From: Candidatus Rokubacteria bacterium RIFCSPLOWO2_02_FULL_73_56
GTDB taxonomy: Bacteria > Methylomirabilota > Methylomirabilia > Rokubacteriales > CSP1-6
DNA: 43,333 bases
Reading direction: 5' to 3'
Assembly: GCA_001788495.1 (NCBI GenBank)
Contig: MGCF01000092.1
Span: 1,071-44,403 of the forward strand
The notes beneath the pieces were generated by a model, which saw nothing but the letters and a program-made list of their open reading frames with translations, had not been told where the DNA came from and ran no database searches. Of this stretch, positions 16,952 to 27,721 are shown in pieces; positions within the stretch are counted from its first letter, which is position 1, and each line of letters begins with the position of its first letter. The position numbers and the translations under genes are program-made.

Positions 16952-16981
16952 TTGACGCGGGGCGTCGCCCTGTGGTCTCAT
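16952..16981 (+). promoter_or_regulatory. Candidate promoter of rplU-rpmA
   Basis: TTGACG (16952-16957) is followed after 18 bases by TCTCAT. The -10 match is weak. A short stem (GACGC-GGG-GCGTC, 16954-16966) overlaps the -35 side. The leader to the rplU ATG is about 35 bases and contains AGGAAGG. Confidence 0.4.
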
Positions 16982-17023
16982 AGGTGCTCGTCACCATTCA
17001 CGTTTCAGGAAGGTAACGGGTCC

Positions 17024-17335
17024 ATGGAAGCGGTCATCGCGAGCGGCGGCAAGCAGTACTGCGTGACACCCGGGCAGGTCATCGCGATCGAGAAGCTCGC
17101 GGGCGTCAAGGGCGCGCCCGTCGAGTTCCGGTCGGTGCTGCTGGTCAAGCGCGACGGCGAGGTCATCGCCGGCGCCCGGGCGCTCGCCGGCGCCCGGGTG
17201 TCGGGCGAGGTGGTCGCGCAGGGGCGCGGCCGCAAGGTCAGCATCGTGAAGTTCAAGCGGCGCAAGAACTACCGGCGGCACCGCGGCCACCGCCAGGCGG
17301 CCACGACGGTCCGCATCACGAGGATCGAGGTCTAG
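17024..17335 (+). CDS. rplU: 50S ribosomal protein L21
   Basis: The 103-residue protein binds 23S rRNA in the large subunit. The N-terminus [12 protein letters not shown] and the basic C-terminal stretch [17 protein letters not shown] are diagnostic. AGGAAGG upstream fixes the start at 17024, although the frame is open to 16952. It is followed 8 bases later by rpmA, the universal pairing. Confidence 0.95.
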   Translation: MEAVIASGGKQYCVTPGQVIAIEKLAGVKGAPVEFRSVLLVKRDGEVIAGARALAGARVSGEVVAQGRGRKVSIVKFKRRKNYRRHRGHRQAATTVRITRIEV

Positions 17336-17343
17336 AGGGCACC

Positions 17344-19806
<2,463 letters not shown>

Positions 19807-19815
19807 GGGACGGCG

Positions 19816-21072
19816 ATGGACGTCCGGGCGCTCGTGGAGCAGAAGGCGCGCGGCGCGCGCGAGGCGGCGCGCGCGCTCGCCCTCGCGCCCACGCGGACGA
19901 AGAACGAGGCCCTGCTGCAGATGGCCCGGGGCCTCGTGGAGAAGGGCGAGGCGCTGCTCGCGGCCAACCGCGCCGACCTCGAGCGGGCGCGCGGCCGCGG
20001 GCTCGCGCGCGCGTTCCTGGATCGGCTCACGCTCACCGAGTCGCGTGTCGAGGACATGGCGCAGGGGCTGCGCGAGATCGCCGCGCTCCCCGATCCCGTC
20101 GGCACCGTCGCCGAGTCGTGGCGCCGCCCGAACGGCCTCGAGATCTCCCGCGTCCGCGTCCCCCTCGGCGTGATCGGCTTCATCTACGAGTCGCGCCCGA
20201 ACGTCACCGCCGACGCCGCGGGGCTCTGCGTCAAGTCGGGCAACGCGGTGATCCTGCGCGGCGGCAGCGAGGCGATCGAGTCGAACACGGCGATCGCCGC
20301 CGTCCTCGCCAGGGCGCTCGAGAAGGCGGGGGCGCCGGCCGACGCGATCCAGTTCGTGGACATCGTCGACCGGGAGGCGGTGGCCGTGCTGCTGGAGCTC
20401 GACGGGCTCGTGGACCTCGTCATCCCGCGCGGCGGCGAGGAGTTCGTCCGCTGGGTGTCCGGGCGCTCCCGCGTGCCGGTGCTCAAGCACGACAAGGGGC
20501 TCGTCCACGTCTACGTGGATGCGGGGGCCGACCTCGCGATGGCCGCGCGGCTCGTGGTGAACGCCAAGGTCCAGCGGCCCAGCGTGTGCAACGCGCTCGA
20601 GACGCTGCTCGTGCACCGCGACGTCGCGGCGGGCTTCCTGCCCGCGGTCGCCGCGCGGCTCGCGGAGGCCGGGGTCGAGCTGCGCGGCTGCCCGCGCACG
20701 CTCGGGCTCGTGCCCGGGGCGCGGCCGGCGACCGACGCGGACTGGGACACGGAGTACCTCGACCTGGTCCTGGCGGTCCGGGTGGTGGACGACCTCGACC
20801 AGGCGATTGCGCACATCGGGCGCCACGGCTCGGGGCTCGCCGAGGCGATCGTCACCAACGACCTGCGCCACGCGCGTCGCTTCACCCAGGAAGTGGACGC
20901 CGCGGCCGTCCTCGTGAACGCGTCCACGCGCCTAGTGGACGGCAACCAGTTCGGCATGGGCGCCGAGATGGGGATCTCGACCTCGCGGGTGCACGCCCGC
21001 GGGCCGGTCGGCGTCCGGGAGCTCACGACCACGAAGTTCGTCGTGCTGGGTGACGGGCAGGTGCGGGACTAA
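19816..21072 (+). CDS. proA: Gamma-glutamyl phosphate reductase
   Basis: The 418-residue NADPH-dependent enzyme acts second in proline synthesis. VPLGVIGFIYESRPNVT is the family signature, and catalytic Cys258 is in RPSVCNALET. It follows proB by 9 bases. It ends in frame with nadD, separated from it only by the stop codon and one further codon. Confidence 0.95.
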   Translation: MDVRALVEQKARGAREAARALALAPTRTKNEALLQMARGLVEKGEALLAANRADLERARGRGLARAFLDRLTLTESRVEDMAQGLREIAALPDPVGTVAESWRRPNGLEISRVRVPLGVIGFIYESRPNVTADAAGLCVKSGNAVILRGGSEAIESNTAIAAVLARALEKAGAPADAIQFVDIVDREAVAVLLELDGLVDLVIPRGGEEFVRWVSGRSRVPVLKHDKGLVHVYVDAGADLAMAARLVVNAKVQRPSVCNALETLLVHRDVAAGFLPAVAARLAEAGVELRGCPRTLGLVPGARPATDADWDTEYLDLVLAVRVVDDLDQAIAHIGRHGSGLAEAIVTNDLRHARRFTQEVDAAAVLVNASTRLVDGNQFGMGAEMGISTSRVHARGPVGVRELTTTKFVVLGDGQVRD

Positions 21073-21075
21073 GGC

Positions 21076-21675
21076 TTGGCCCGTACCGGCGTCCTCGGCG
21101 GATCGTTCAATCCGGTCCACTACGGCCACCTCCTGCTCGCCGACGAGGTGCTCGAGGCGCTCGGGCTCGACCGCATCCTCTTCGTCCCCGCCGGCGTGCC
21201 GCCGCACAAGTCCCCGGCGCTCCTGGCGCGCGCCGAGGACCGGTTCGCCATGGTGAGGCTCGCGACGGCGGGCCACCCGCGGTTCGAGGTCTCCGACCTC
21301 GAGCTGCGCCGCGCGGGCCCCTCCTACACGGTCGACACGCTCGAGGCCCTCGGGATCCCGCGCGCGGACCTCTTCCTCGTCGTCGGCTCGGAGACCTTCC
21401 TCGACCTCCTCTCGTGGCGCGAGCCGCGGCGCATCGCCGAGCTCGCGCAGCTCGTCGTCGTGCCCCGCGTCGGGAGCGCCTTCGACCCGGACAGCGCCGC
21501 GGCGCGGAAGATCGTGCGCGAGGTCGGGCAGGAGCCCCTGATCGTGCGCGCGACCTCGCTGCCGATCTCGGCCTCGGACCTCCGGCGCCGGGTGCGCGAG
21601 GGGCGCTCGCTCGCCTTCCGGCTGCCCGACGCCGTGATCGGGTACATCGCGACCCGGGGGCTCTACCGGGCGTGA
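21076..21675 (+). CDS. nadD: Nicotinate-nucleotide adenylyltransferase
   Basis: The 199-residue enzyme adenylates nicotinate mononucleotide in NAD synthesis. GGSFNPVHYGHL contains the nucleotidyltransferase HxGH motif, and ISASDLRRRV is the C-terminal ISxTxxR-like motif. The start must be TTG 21076, because the proA stop lies one codon before in the same frame. AAGG nearly touches the start, so coupling to proA is likely. Confidence 0.93.
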   Translation: MARTGVLGGSFNPVHYGHLLLADEVLEALGLDRILFVPAGVPPHKSPALLARAEDRFAMVRLATAGHPRFEVSDLELRRAGPSYTVDTLEALGIPRADLFLVVGSETFLDLLSWREPRRIAELAQLVVVPRVGSAFDPDSAAARKIVREVGQEPLIVRATSLPISASDLRRRVREGRSLAFRLPDAVIGYIATRGLYRA

Positions 21676-22025
21676 CCCAGCTCCCGGCGGAGCGGAAGGC
21701 GCGCCTCGCGGCGCGCGCGGCGCAGGACAAGCGCGCGACCGACCTCACCGTGCTCGACGTGCGCGGCATCTCGAGCGTCACCGACTACTTCCTCGTCTGC
21801 GGCGGGCGGTCCACGACCCACGTGGAGGCGATCGTCGACGCGGTCCGCGCGGAGCTCCGGACGGAGGGGATCCGCCCGCTCCACGCCGAGGGCGTCGCCG
21901 AGAGCGGCTGGGTCCTGCTCGACTACGGCGACGTCCTCGTGCACGTCTTCCTCGAGGAGACGCGCGTCTACTACGCGCTCGAGCGGCTGTGGGGCGACGC
22001 CCCCGTGATGGAGCTCGACGGCTGA
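21672..22025 (+). CDS. rsfS: Ribosomal silencing factor RsfS
   Basis: The 117-residue protein binds L14 and blocks subunit joining when nutrients are scarce. DLTVLDVRGISSVTDYFLVCGG and GVAESGWVLLDYGDVLVHVF are the family core. The GTG start overlaps the nadD stop. nadD-rsfS pairing is standard. It ends the operon that begins at rplU. Confidence 0.94.
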   Translation: MTQLPAERKARLAARAAQDKRATDLTVLDVRGISSVTDYFLVCGGRSTTHVEAIVDAVRAELRTEGIRPLHAEGVAESGWVLLDYGDVLVHVFLEETRVYYALERLWGDAPVMELDG

Positions 22026-22033
22026 CGAATCCG

Positions 22034-22062
22034 TTGCACGCGTCAGGGACGCGTGCTAGCGT
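22034..22062 (+). promoter_or_regulatory. Promoter of the DksA/TraR-like gene
   Basis: TTGCAC (22034-22039) and TAGCGT (22057-22062) have a 17-base spacer. Almost the whole spacer is a perfect inverted repeat (separate entry). The predicted leader is about 40 bases and holds AGGGGGG before the ATG. Confidence 0.5.
22036..22056. repeat. Perfect 9-bp inverted repeat between -35 and -10
   Basis: GCACGCGTC and GACGCGTGC flank a 3-base AGG. It overlaps the last four bases of the -35 box. It could be an operator, or the stem of an rsfS terminator, but no T-run follows. Confidence 0.6.
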
Positions 22063-22106
22063 CATATGCTCAAGTGCGCATCAACGCCGCGTACAGGGGG
22101 GCTTGG

Positions 22107-22472
22107 ATGCGAAAAGAGCGCCTGACGTACTTCCGCAAGCGCCTGCTCGAGAAGCAGCGGCAGCTGACCGAAGAGGTCGGCCGGACCGCGCTGTACGGCA
22201 AGGACCAGGAGGACGACTCCATCAAGGACCTCGGCGACCAGGCGAACACCGCCTACAACCGGGAGTTCTTCTTCGAGCTCGGCAACGGCGACCGGCGGCT
22301 CCTGCGCGACGTGGTGTCCGCCCTGCAGAAGATGGACGACGGCGGGTTCGGCTCCTGCGAGCGCTGCGGCGAGCCGATCGCGGACAAGCGCCTGGAGGCG
22401 CTGCCGTTCGCGCGCTACTGCATCGACTGCCAGCGCGTCGTCGAGCAAGAGGAGCGGATGGCCACGGGCTAG
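22107..22472 (+). CDS. TraR/DksA-type C4 zinc-finger protein
   Basis: The 121-residue protein has an N-terminal helical pair with an acidic tip (GKDQEDDSIKDLGDQA) and a C-terminal zinc finger with C84, C87, C105 and C108. Such proteins bind the RNA polymerase secondary channel and tune ppGpp responses. The length and four Cys match DksA-like proteins, but the coiled-coil tip lacks a clear DxxDxA motif, so DksA function is not certain. ATG 22107 is chosen over 22053 for the AGGGGGG 6 bases upstream. Confidence 0.87.
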   Translation: MRKERLTYFRKRLLEKQRQLTEEVGRTALYGKDQEDDSIKDLGDQANTAYNREFFFELGNGDRRLLRDVVSALQKMDDGGFGSCERCGEPIADKRLEALPFARYCIDCQRVVEQEERMATG

Positions 22473-22527
22473 CCGGCCTCCGGGCCCGCATGCGAACCGC
22501 GCCCCCCGCACCCCCGCGCTCGTCGTC

Positions 22528-23475
22528 GTGAGTCTCCTCGCCTCGCTCCGCACGCTCGTGTCCCTGGGCGGGGGCCTGCGCCGTCTCCTCGCGTGGCGAG
22601 GCGGCGCGGGCGCGCTCGCCGACGACCCGCGGACGGCGGAGCTGCTCGCGCGGGCGCGCGAGGCCCGCGCCGCCGGCCGCGGGGAGGAGGCTGCCGCGCT
22701 GTACCGCCACGTCCTGGACGCGCGGCGCGGCCACCCGGGCGCGCTGCGCGGGCTGCGCGAGCTCGCCGTCGAGGCGGGGCGGTGGACGGAGGCGCTCGAG
22801 GTCCAGCAGCGGCTCGCGAGCGCCGTCGGGGCGGGAGAGCGGGCGCAGGAGGCGCACTGGCTCGCGGTGATCCTGTACGAGCTCGGGCGGGCGGCCCTCG
22901 CGCGCGGCGACGCGGCCGACGCGCTCGCGCACTTCCGGAGCGCGGTCCGCGCGGAGCGCGACTTCGTGCCGGCCGCGGTCGCGCTCGGCGACGCGCACGA
23001 GGCGCTCGGCGAGCACCGCGAGGCCGTCCGCGCCTGGGAGCGCGCCGCCGAGCACGCGCCGGCGCTGCCCCTGCTCGCGCGGCTCGAGCGGTATCACCGC
23101 CAGGAGGGCCGGCCGAGCCGGATGATCTCGCTCTACCGCGAGGCGCTCGAGCGCACGCCGGACGACCTCGCGCTCGCGGTCGCGCTCGGACGGGTCTACT
23201 TCGAGCTGGAGATGCTCGACGAGGCGGCCGACCAGTTCGAGAAGGTCGAGGTCCGCGCGCCGGACCTGCCCGCCGTGCACGCCTACCTCGGCGCGGTCTT
23301 CGAGCGCCGCAACGAGGCGCAGGCGGCCTTCGAGGAGTACCGCCGCGCGCTGGCGCTCGGCCACGCCTTCGAGTGGCCGCACCGGTGCGAGGCGTGCGGC
23401 GCCCCGTCGTCCGCCTGGCGGGACCGGTGCGAGCAGTGCCGACGCTGGAACACGCTGCGCCCCGCGCGCGGCTAG
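22528..23475 (+). CDS. LapB/YciM-like TPR protein with C-terminal rubredoxin-like zinc knuckle
   Basis: The 315-residue protein has about seven TPR units from residue 34 to 275 and a terminal C287-x2-C-x10-C-x2-C304 knuckle (RCEACG, RCEQCRRW). This architecture matches LapB, which controls LpxC turnover in lipopolysaccharide synthesis. LapB normally has an N-terminal membrane helix; here the first 20 residues are only moderately hydrophobic and contain Arg. GTG 22528 is the first start. The 3' end overlaps comF by 40 bases. Confidence 0.75.
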   Translation: MSLLASLRTLVSLGGGLRRLLAWRGGAGALADDPRTAELLARAREARAAGRGEEAAALYRHVLDARRGHPGALRGLRELAVEAGRWTEALEVQQRLASAVGAGERAQEAHWLAVILYELGRAALARGDAADALAHFRSAVRAERDFVPAAVALGDAHEALGEHREAVRAWERAAEHAPALPLLARLERYHRQEGRPSRMISLYREALERTPDDLALAVALGRVYFELEMLDEAADQFEKVEVRAPDLPAVHAYLGAVFERRNEAQAAFEEYRRALALGHAFEWPHRCEACGAPSSAWRDRCEQCRRWNTLRPARG

Positions 23476-24320
23476 GCGCGCTCCCGCCCCTGGCGCCCCT
23501 GGCCGCGGGCGCGCTCGTCGCCGCGCTCGACCTCCTGTTCCCCGCGCTCTGCCCCGTGTGCCGGACCCCGCTCGGGCCCGGCCGCCGCGACCCGCTCTGC
23601 GGCCCGTGCTGGGGGGGCATCGCGCGCATCGAGCCGCCGTGGTGCGAGGCCTGCGGCCTGCCCCTCTCGGCGCCGCGGCCGGTGCCCGTCGTGGCCGCGC
23701 CCGCGCCGCCGGCCGGGGGCGGCGCCGGGGACGGGGGCGCCCCCGAGCGCGTGTCGTTTCGAGCGGAGGGGGTGCCCCCGTCCCCGAGCGCCTCCGTGCT
23801 GTGCGGCGCGTGCGAGGCGCGGCCGCCGGCGTACGACTGGGGGCGCGCGGCGGCGCGCTACGAGGGCCCGCTGCGCGAGGCGCTCCACGCGCTCAAGTTC
23901 GGCGGCCGGCGCGCGCTCGCGCGCCCGCTGGCCGACCTGCTGGTCGAGCAGTGCGGGGCGGCGCTGCCCGCCGACGCCGTGGTGGTGCCGGTGCCGCTCG
24001 GCCGGGACCGCGAGCGCGCCCGCGGCTTCAACCAGGCGGCGCTGATCGCCGGGCGCGCGGCGAAGCGGCTCGGCCTCGGGCTCGAGCGCCGGTGGCTCGC
24101 GCGGGTGCGGGCGACCTCGCCGCAGAGCGAGCTCGCGGCCGCGGAGCGGAGCGCCAACGTCCGGGGCGCGTTCCGCGCCTCGCCGGAGGTCCGCGGGCGC
24201 CACGTGCTCCTCGTGGACGACGTCATGACGACGGGCGCCACGCTCGCCGAGTGCGCGCGGGCGGTCGCCGCCGCCGGCGCGGCCCGCGTCGGTGTCCTGG
24301 CAGTTGCCCGCGTGCTCTGA
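23436..24320 (+). CDS. comF: ComF family phosphoribosyltransferase-like protein
   Basis: The 294-residue protein has N-terminal zinc-finger Cys pairs (CPVC, CGPC, CEACG, CGAC) and a C-terminal phosphoribosyltransferase fold with VLLVDDVMTTGATLAE. ComF supports DNA uptake in competent bacteria, though many homologues lie in non-competent species. The only reasonable start is GTG 23436, inside the upstream gene. Residues about 98-117 are an extra segment encoded by a palindromic insertion at 23727-23785, lying between two zinc-finger Cys pairs. The insertion keeps the frame. Confidence 0.85.
   Translation: MPTLEHAAPRARLGALPPLAPLAAGALVAALDLLFPALCPVCRTPLGPGRRDPLCGPCWGGIARIEPPWCEACGLPLSAPRPVPVVAAPAPPAGGGAGDGGAPERVSFRAEGVPPSPSASVLCGACEARPPAYDWGRAAARYEGPLREALHALKFGGRRALARPLADLLVEQCGAALPADAVVVPVPLGRDRERARGFNQAALIAGRAAKRLGLGLERRWLARVRATSPQSELAAAERSANVRGAFRASPEVRGRHVLLVDDVMTTGATLAECARAVAAAGAARVGVLAVARVL
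23727..23785. repeat. 59-bp palindromic element inserted in frame in comF
   Basis: An 18-base G/C-run arm (23727-23744) and its inverted copy (23768-23785), with one mismatch, flank a 23-base centre. It looks like a REP- or MITE-like hairpin element. It encodes a Gly/Pro/Ser-rich segment of ComF. Confidence 0.65.
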
Positions 24321-24333
24321 GTCGCCCTATAAT
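24304..24333 (+). promoter_or_regulatory. Promoter of the gap-pgk-tpiA-secG operon
   Basis: Consensus TATAAT at 24328-24333 with TTGCCC at 24304-24309 and an 18-base spacer. The -35 lies inside the end of comF. AAGGAG at 24370-24375 precedes the gap ATG. Confidence 0.65.
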
Positions 24334-24382
24334 CGGAGACTGCACGGTACCGGAGTTTCGCTATCCCACAAGGAGCCCCTCG

Positions 24383-25390
24383 ATGAGCATTCGGGTCGGA
24401 GTCAACGGGTTCGGGCGCATCGGGCGCGTGTTCTTCCGCACCGCGCTCGCGAGCCAGGACGTCGAGGTCGTCGGCGTGAACGACCTGGCGAACGCGAAGA
24501 CGCTGGCGCACCTGCTCAAGCACGACTCCGTCCACGGCGGTCTCGCCGCCGAGGTCACGGTCAAGGACGAGGCGATCTTCGTCGACGGGCGTGAGGTCCG
24601 CGTGTGCGCGCAGAAGGACCCCGCCGCGCTGCCGTGGAGGGAGCTGGGCGTCGACGTCGTCGTCGAGTCCACGGGCCTGTTCCGCGACACCGCGACCGCG
24701 TCGAAGCACCTGCACGCCGGCGCCAAGAAGGTGATCATCACCGCGCCCGCGAAGGATCCCGACGTCACGCTGGTCCTCGGCGTGAACGAGCAGGCCTACG
24801 ACCCGGCGCGCCACCGGATCATCTCCAACGCGTCGTGCACGACGAACTGCCTGGCGACGACGGCGAAGGTCCTCGACGACGCGTTCGGCATCAGGCGCGG
24901 CTTCGCCTCGACCGTGCACTCGTACACGAACGACCAACCCGTGCACGACTTCCCGCACAAGGACCTCCGGCGCGCGCGCGCCGCGGCCGTGAGCATGATC
25001 CCGACGACGACCGGGGCGGCCACCGCCGTCGGCCTCGTGCTGCCGAAGCTCAAGGGCAAGCTCGACGGGATCGCGATCCGCGTGCCGACCATCAACGTCT
25101 CGGTGGTCGACTTCGTCGCCGAGCTCGAGAAGCCGGCCACGGTCGAGGCGATCAACGCCACGTATCGCGAGGCGGCGGGGGGGGCGCTCCGCGGCATCCT
25201 CGAGGCGACGGACGAGGAGCTGGTGTCGTGCGACTTCAACGGCAACCCGCACTCGGCGATCGTCGACCTGCCCTCGACGGCGGTGGTCGAGGGCACCCTC
25301 GTCAAGGTGCTGGCCTGGTACGACAACGAGTGGGGGTATTCCTGCCGGGTGCGTGACCTGATCCGGTTCATCGGGAAGACCCTGTCGTAG
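24383..25390 (+). CDS. gap: Glyceraldehyde-3-phosphate dehydrogenase, type I
   Basis: The 335-residue glycolytic enzyme has the NAD-binding start VGVNGFGRIGR and Asp in GVNDLANAKT, which favours NAD over NADP. Catalytic Cys152 is in SNASCTTNCLA, and WYDNEWGYS is near the C-terminus. It has its own promoter and ribosome site and leads the lower-glycolysis operon. Confidence 0.96.
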   Translation: MSIRVGVNGFGRIGRVFFRTALASQDVEVVGVNDLANAKTLAHLLKHDSVHGGLAAEVTVKDEAIFVDGREVRVCAQKDPAALPWRELGVDVVVESTGLFRDTATASKHLHAGAKKVIITAPAKDPDVTLVLGVNEQAYDPARHRIISNASCTTNCLATTAKVLDDAFGIRRGFASTVHSYTNDQPVHDFPHKDLRRARAAAVSMIPTTTGAATAVGLVLPKLKGKLDGIAIRVPTINVSVVDFVAELEKPATVEAINATYREAAGGALRGILEATDEELVSCDFNGNPHSAIVDLPSTAVVEGTLVKVLAWYDNEWGYSCRVRDLIRFIGKTLS

Positions 25391-25392
25391 CG

Positions 25393-26577
25393 TTGCCGAA
25401 GCTCACCCTCGATCGGCTCGAGCTCCGCGGGAAGCGCGTCTTCGTCCGCGCCGACCTCAACGCCCCGCTGGACCACGACACGGTGTCGGACGACACGCGG
25501 CTGCGTGCGGTCGTGCCGACCCTGCAGTACGTGCTCGACGCGGGGGCCGCGGTCGTGCTCGCCTCGCACCTGGGCCGGCCGAAGGGCCAGGTCGCGCCCG
25601 CGTACTCGCTCCGCCCCGTGGCCGAGCGGCTCGAGGCGCTGCTCGGCCGGCGTGTCGAGCTGGCGCCGGACTGCGTCGGGCCGGCCACGCGCGAGCGCGC
25701 GCAGCAGCTCGGCCCCGGGGAGGTCCTGCTGCTCGAGAACCTCCGCTTCCACCCGGAGGAGGAGGCGAACGACGAGGGCTTCGCGAAGGCGCTCGCCGCG
25801 CTGGCCGACTGCTACGTGGACGACGCGTTCGCCGCGGCGCACCGCGCGCACGCCTCGATCGAGGCGATCACCCGCCACCTGCAGCCCGCCGCCGCGGGCC
25901 TGCTCATGCAGCAGGAGCTCGCGGCGCTCGGCCGGATCCTGCAGGCGCCCGAGCGCCCGCTCGTGGCGCTCCTGGGCGGCGCGAAGGTCTCCGACAAGCT
26001 CGCGCTCGTCGAGCACCTGCTCGAGCGCGTGGACGCGCTGCTGATCGGGGGCGGCATGGCGTTCACGTTCCTCCGGGCCCTCGGCCACGACGTCGGGCGC
26101 TCGCTCGTCGAGCCCGCCCGGATCGAGACCGCCCGGCGCGCGCTCGAGGCCGCCCGGCGGCGCGGCGTGAGCCTGGTGCTGCCCGTGGACGCGGTCGTCG
26201 CCGACGGGCTCGACAGCCCGGCGGGGCGCGTCGTCGGCGTGCGCGAGATCCCGGCGACGCAGGCGGGGCTCGACATCGGGCCGCGCACGGTCGAGCGGTT
26301 CACCGAGGCGCTCCGGGGGGCCAGGACGATCGTCTGGAACGGCCCCATGGGCGTCTTCGAGCGTCCGCCGTTCGCCGCCGGCACGCTCGCGGTCGCGAAG
26401 GCGGTCGCGGCGTCGGCGGCGTTCTCGGTCGTCGGCGGCGGCGACACGATCGCCGCCGTGACGCAGGCGGGCGTCGGGGACCGCATCGGCTACATCTCGA
26501 CCGCGGGCGGCGCCTTCCTCGAGTTCCTCGAGGGGCGGGCGCTCCCCGGCGTCGAGGCGCTCACGGAGGCGGGCTGA
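25393..26577 (+). CDS. pgk: Phosphoglycerate kinase
   Basis: The 394-residue enzyme transfers phosphate from 1,3-bisphosphoglycerate to ADP. Family motifs are FVRADLNAPL, SHLGRPKG, LLENLRFHPEEE, LGGAKVSDK, WNGPMGVFE and GGGDTIAAV. The TTG start lies 2 bases after the gap stop. The stop overlaps the tpiA ATG by one base. Confidence 0.95.
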   Translation: MPKLTLDRLELRGKRVFVRADLNAPLDHDTVSDDTRLRAVVPTLQYVLDAGAAVVLASHLGRPKGQVAPAYSLRPVAERLEALLGRRVELAPDCVGPATRERAQQLGPGEVLLLENLRFHPEEEANDEGFAKALAALADCYVDDAFAAAHRAHASIEAITRHLQPAAAGLLMQQELAALGRILQAPERPLVALLGGAKVSDKLALVEHLLERVDALLIGGGMAFTFLRALGHDVGRSLVEPARIETARRALEAARRRGVSLVLPVDAVVADGLDSPAGRVVGVREIPATQAGLDIGPRTVERFTEALRGARTIVWNGPMGVFERPPFAAGTLAVAKAVAASAAFSVVGGGDTIAAVTQAGVGDRIGYISTAGGAFLEFLEGRALPGVEALTEAG

Positions 26578-27356
26578 TGCGCACGCCGCTCGTCATCGGC
26601 AACTGGAAGATGCACGGCACGCTCGGCGAGGCGCGTGCGCTCGCGACCGCGATCCGCGACGGGCTCAAGCGCCCGCGCGGCGTCGAGGTGGTGCTCTGCC
26701 CGCCCTTCACCGCGCTGGCGGCCGTCGCGGAGAGCCTCGGCACGGGGCCGATCCAGCTCGGCGCGCAGACCTGCCACCACGAGGCGGCGGGCGCGCACAC
26801 CGGCGAGGTCTCGCCCGCGATGCTCGCGGACCTGGGCTGCCGCTGGGTGCTGCTCGGCCACTCGGAGCGGCGCCGGGAGATCGGCGAGCCGGACGGCCTG
26901 ATCAACCAGAAGGTGAAGGCCGCGCTCGAGCACCGGCTCACGCCGGTGCTGTGCGTCGGGGAGACCGCGGAGGAGCGCCGGCAGGGGCTGACCTTCACCA
27001 CGGTCGAGGGCCAGCTGCGCGCCGGCCTCGCCGGCCTCGCGGCCGCCGCGATCGCCCGCAGCGTGCTGGCCTACGAGCCCGTCTGGGCGATCGGCACGGG
27101 CGTCAACGCGACGCCGGGCCAGGCGGCCGAGGTCCACGGCTACCTCCGGGGCCTGCTCTCGGAGCTCGCCTCCAAGGAGGTCGCGCAACAGATCCGGATC
27201 CTGTACGGCGGCAGCGTGAAAGCCGACAACGCGGACGTCCTCGTCGCGGAGCCCGAGATCGACGGCGCGCTCGTCGGGGCGGCCTCGCTCGGCGCGCCGG
27301 GCTTCATCGCCATCGTCAAGAAGGCGGCGCGCGTCGGCGCCGCCCCGAAGGAGTGA
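26577..27356 (+). CDS. tpiA: Triosephosphate isomerase
   Basis: A 259-residue TIM-barrel enzyme. Active-site residues are Lys in GNWKMH, His in LLGHSERR and Glu in AYEPVWAIGTG; the phosphate loop is LYGGSVKADN. Overlaps pgk by one base; secG follows after 4 bases. Confidence 0.96.
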   Translation: MRTPLVIGNWKMHGTLGEARALATAIRDGLKRPRGVEVVLCPPFTALAAVAESLGTGPIQLGAQTCHHEAAGAHTGEVSPAMLADLGCRWVLLGHSERRREIGEPDGLINQKVKAALEHRLTPVLCVGETAEERRQGLTFTTVEGQLRAGLAGLAAAAIARSVLAYEPVWAIGTGVNATPGQAAEVHGYLRGLLSELASKEVAQQIRILYGGSVKADNADVLVAEPEIDGALVGAASLGAPGFIAIVKKAARVGAAPKE

Positions 27357-27360
27357 GCCG

Positions 27361-27720
27361 ATGTACGTCGCCCTGATCGTTCTCCACGTCCTCGTCTCGT
27401 TCGCGATCATCGGGATCGTGCTGCTGCAGTCGGGCAAGGGGGCCGACATCGGCTCGGCCTTCGGCGGCGCCGGCAGCCAGGCCGTGTTCGGCTCGATGGG
27501 CACGCCGACGATCATGGGCAAGATCACGACCGCGGTCGCGGTCGTCTTCACGGTCACGTCGTTCACGCTCGCGATCCTCGGCGGCGGCCGCGGCGGGTCC
27601 GTGGTGCGCGAGCCCGCGCCCGCCGGCGCCCCGGCCCCGGCGCCCGCGGCGCCGAGCGGAACACCCGCGCCGACGGGGGCGGCGCCGAGTGCGCCCGCCG
27701 CGCCGACGCCGTCCCGCTAG
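27361..27720 (+). CDS. secG: Preprotein translocase subunit SecG
   Basis: The 119-residue Sec-channel subunit has two membrane helices at about 3-24 and 54-76. The loop between them, LLQSGKGADIGSAFGG, is the family signature. The last 34 residues are an Ala/Pro/Gly tail, a common variable region. gap-pgk-tpiA-secG is a widespread operon order. Confidence 0.94.
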   Translation: MYVALIVLHVLVSFAIIGIVLLQSGKGADIGSAFGGAGSQAVFGSMGTPTIMGKITTAVAVVFTVTSFTLAILGGGRGGSVVREPAPAGAPAPAPAAPSGTPAPTGAAPSAPAAPTPSR

Positions 27721-27721
27721 C

